A stretch of 64,000 nt of DNA. It comes from Leishmania infantum JPCM5 (lineage: Eukaryota; Euglenozoa; Kinetoplastea; Trypanosomatida; Trypanosomatidae). Location of the stretch: assembly GCF_000002875.2 (NCBI RefSeq), contig NC_009420.2, positions 2,084,951 to 2,148,950 of the forward strand, given 5' to 3'. The notes below the pieces were generated by a model. It was not told the origin of the DNA. It saw only the letters and a program-made list of their open reading frames with translations, and did no database searches. Positions 62,021 to 64,000 of the stretch are shown in pieces. Position 1 is the first letter of the stretch; each line of letters opens with the position of its first letter. Position numbers and translations under genes: made by a program.

Positions 62021-63139
62021 CTACCACCATCGCGAAAAAGCCTGTGCAATCCGGTCTGCAGTGGTGCTACCACCCTCTTCTTTCACCGCCCGCTGCTGCC
62101 TGATGCGCGCCGCCAGGGAGTTATTCCTCGGATCACTGTACACCATTACGGAATTAAACAGGTTCGAGGCGAAGTTCTTTGCGCTCTGCACATAGGACGG
62201 CCGCTTGCTTTGCTGATCGTAGAAGAAACTGCCGTTAAGGCTCTGATTACCGGCATCGCTACCTTGGTAGCGCATCCGCTCGGCGCTGGTCAGTAAGTTC
62301 TCGTAGCCGGCCTCCGTCAGCATGTTCTGCAGCGGTGCCTGGGCGAAGGCGGAGAGGAAGACGCGAATTTGGTGGGCACTCGCCGTAATGGTGTACGACA
62401 CAACTCCGCGAGTTGTCTGCAGGATCTCCTCGATGTGCGACGTGTCCGTCATCGCATCCAGCGCCGGGATCTCCAGCACAATCGAGAGAGGGCAGTCTTT
62501 GCCGACGCCGCGGATGACCTCCGACGGCCGAAGCGCGGGGTCTGTCATGCGCCGCGTCAGGTGAGAGCTAGAGCTGGCCATCTCAAAGCCAGTGCCACCA
62601 GAGATGACGGAGAGCTGATCAAAGTCGCCGACCGCCTCGGCGTGACCATCGCCCATAATTGTGTCGTATTCGCGGACGGCGTTTGACAAGTCTGGCAGCT
62701 CCGAGGAGCTACCGGCGTCCGGGAGCGGGGTGGGGCACAGCGGCACCGCACCAGCGGACGCGACCCCGGCATCCTGCTCCGCCCGGCGCGCCACCGCCTC
62801 GCGCGGGTCGCCGCAGCGGAAGGCCGGCGCCAGGAGATCGAGTGTTTTGTTGGACAGGTCGTACAGTTCCGGGTCGTCGTACCGGGCCCCATCGTAGATC
62901 TCGACTACACCGTCAACAAGGTCGTGGTCGTTACCGAGCAGCTCGAGGTTCTCGTGGTGCTCGGCCAGGAGGTAGACCGCCTCCAGAGAAAGCTTGCGGA
63001 TCTGGCGGTCTTTGCTACGGAGGAAACGGGAAAGAGTCGGAAGCGTGTTACGGCGCGCAACGGTGGGCCGCGAATCGTAGTTCTGCAGCAGCGCGTGAAA
63101 GCGTCGCACTAGCGAGAGTTCGGTGTTGATAGTCGCCAT
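62021..63139 (-). CDS. ARMC1-like protein (armadillo-type N-terminus, HMA-like fold)
   Basis: A 372-residue protein. Residues about 5-105 resemble armadillo helices (NTLPTLSRFLRSKDRQIRKL, then SLEAVYLLAEHHENLELLG), and a disordered Ser/Pro-rich linker follows. Residues about 217-281 (LSIVLEIPALDAMTD to VVSYTITASAHQIRVFLSA) match the ferredoxin-like, heavy-metal-associated fold seen in ARMC1. The CxxC metal motif is absent, as in ARMC1. The C-terminal part (SVMVYSDPRNNSLAARIRQQ and on) is basic. Animal ARMC1 associates with mitochondria and their membrane-bridging complexes, so a mitochondrial role is a reasonable guess. The ATG at 63139 is the first in frame. Confidence is good for the gene and moderate for the family. 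Confidence 0.75.
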   Translation of the reverse strand: MATINTELSLVRRFHALLQNYDSRPTVARRNTLPTLSRFLRSKDRQIRKLSLEAVYLLAEHHENLELLGNDHDLVDGVVEIYDGARYDDPELYDLSNKTLDLLAPAFRCGDPREAVARRAEQDAGVASAGAVPLCPTPLPDAGSSSELPDLSNAVREYDTIMGDGHAEAVGDFDQLSVISGGTGFEMASSSSHLTRRMTDPALRPSEVIRGVGKDCPLSIVLEIPALDAMTDTSHIEEILQTTRGVVSYTITASAHQIRVFLSAFAQAPLQNMLTEAGYENLLTSAERMRYQGSDAGNQSLNGSFFYDQQSKRPSYVQSAKNFASNLFNSVMVYSDPRNNSLAARIRQQRAVKEEGGSTTADRIAQAFSRWW

Positions 63140-64000
63140 GGCTGCAGGTGCGCAGAGGCAAACACCGGTGAAATGCTAAGTGAAACCAAATAAGCTGTAT
63201 AGCGCGTCTTCGAGTGTTATGTGAGCGAATCAAGAAGGTGAAGACGTTATGGCGACGGGATGAAGGAAAAAGACCAGCCAGCGATGCGTCACTTCCGCGA
63301 CGGATAAATAGTTGCTGCCGTCGACTCAGAGACGTCAACACGTGCGCGTACCAACTTTCCCACGCAAACACCTGTTTCTGTTCTTGCGCTTCTTCACGAT
63401 ATCGATGCGTGCGTGCGCGTGCTTGCAATCCCATGAGGAGCAGGCGAGCAGGGAGAAAGGTGAGGGGGCTTGAAAAGAACAGCAAACAAGCGGAAAGGGG
63501 GGTGGGGAAGAAGGAGAAACAAACAACCAACGCAAAACGGGGTCTCTATAGGAAAACGGAACCACAACAAGAAGGGGTAAATGATATACCACACCACCGC
63601 TCCAATGACGATAGCACTACAACACAACACAGAGTCACGCGTACCTGTGTGGGGAAGCGACGGAGAGCGTCAGTCAGAATGCAGCGGTAAAACGGAGCCC
63701 GGCTAAACGTCGTGCGATACGTGTAGCTGTCCGTGCGCGTGAGAGGTAAAGGGCGAAGAAGAGAAAGGAGAGGGGTGTGTGGACCAAGATGAGGAGCCAG
63801 ACTCAGAGAAACAAGGGGGCCAGTCCGTGGGCGGAACAGCTTCCACGAAGCAGCTCGGGGCGCGCTTCCCGCTTCTCTTTTTTTTTCTCGCTTGGGCAGC
63901 CATGCAACGTGAGGCGCGAGGATGGCAGATGGACGGAGAGCGCAAACACGAAAACCCCAAAGCGCCAACACCGAAAGAGGATTAAGACGAGATGCGTGAG
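63140..64000. other. Upstream flank of ARMC1-like gene at right window edge
   Basis: About 860 bases without a supported gene. It is mixed purine-rich on the plus strand and has a T run near 63880-63889. No frame running off the right edge looks like protein. Confidence 0.55.

Overview
The window looks like nuclear DNA of a Leishmania-type trypanosomatid. Seventeen intact intronless genes and one gene cut by the left edge all lie on the minus strand, as expected of one polycistronic transcription unit read from base 64000 towards base 1. Coding regions are GC-rich. The gaps between genes carry long pyrimidine tracts on the transcribed strand, many CA/TG and TA microsatellites and no promoters. 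Several genes have a pyrimidine tract followed by AG just before the first ATG, the normal signal for spliced-leader trans-splicing. I used these sites, and the absence of an ATG in some longer open frames, to choose start codons. Species and chromosome cannot be fixed from the window alone.

Left third (1-16477), in window order: the N-terminal part of a BCS1-type mitochondrial AAA ATPase, selenophosphate synthetase (SelD), an SF1/branch-point-binding KH protein, a TylF-type methyltransferase, a coiled-coil/SEP/UBX protein resembling UBXN11, an MRH-domain ER lectin resembling OS-9, L-2-hydroxyglutarate dehydrogenase, and an unrecognised 970-residue protein.

Middle (16478-37577): an unusually gene-poor stretch. 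A glutamine-rich PSP1-domain protein (22485-24482) has about 6 kb of noncoding DNA on its downstream side and about 10.8 kb on its upstream side. The next gene upstream is a small unrecognised protein (35326-36213). The noncoding DNA alternates between purine-rich and pyrimidine-rich blocks and contains two pairs of short hairpins and a 487-bp repeat.

Right part (37578-64000): three diverged tandem genes for adiponectin-receptor-like (PAQR) membrane proteins, separated by repeat-rich spacers. Then come a PCIF1-type cap adenosine methyltransferase, O-phosphoseryl-tRNA(Sec) kinase (PSTK), an unrecognised 1301-residue protein, a long aminopeptidase P-like M24 peptidase, a p24/emp24 cargo receptor and an ARMC1-like protein.

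Functional links: SelD and PSTK both serve selenocysteine synthesis. SF1 and the PCIF1-like enzyme both concern mRNA 5' ends and splicing. The MRH lectin and p24 protein serve ER quality control and early secretion. The best candidates for new biology are the PCIF1-like enzyme, given the unusual trypanosomatid cap 4, the very long noncoding blocks around the PSP1 gene, and the almost identical 0.5-kb repeat pair 23.5 kb apart.
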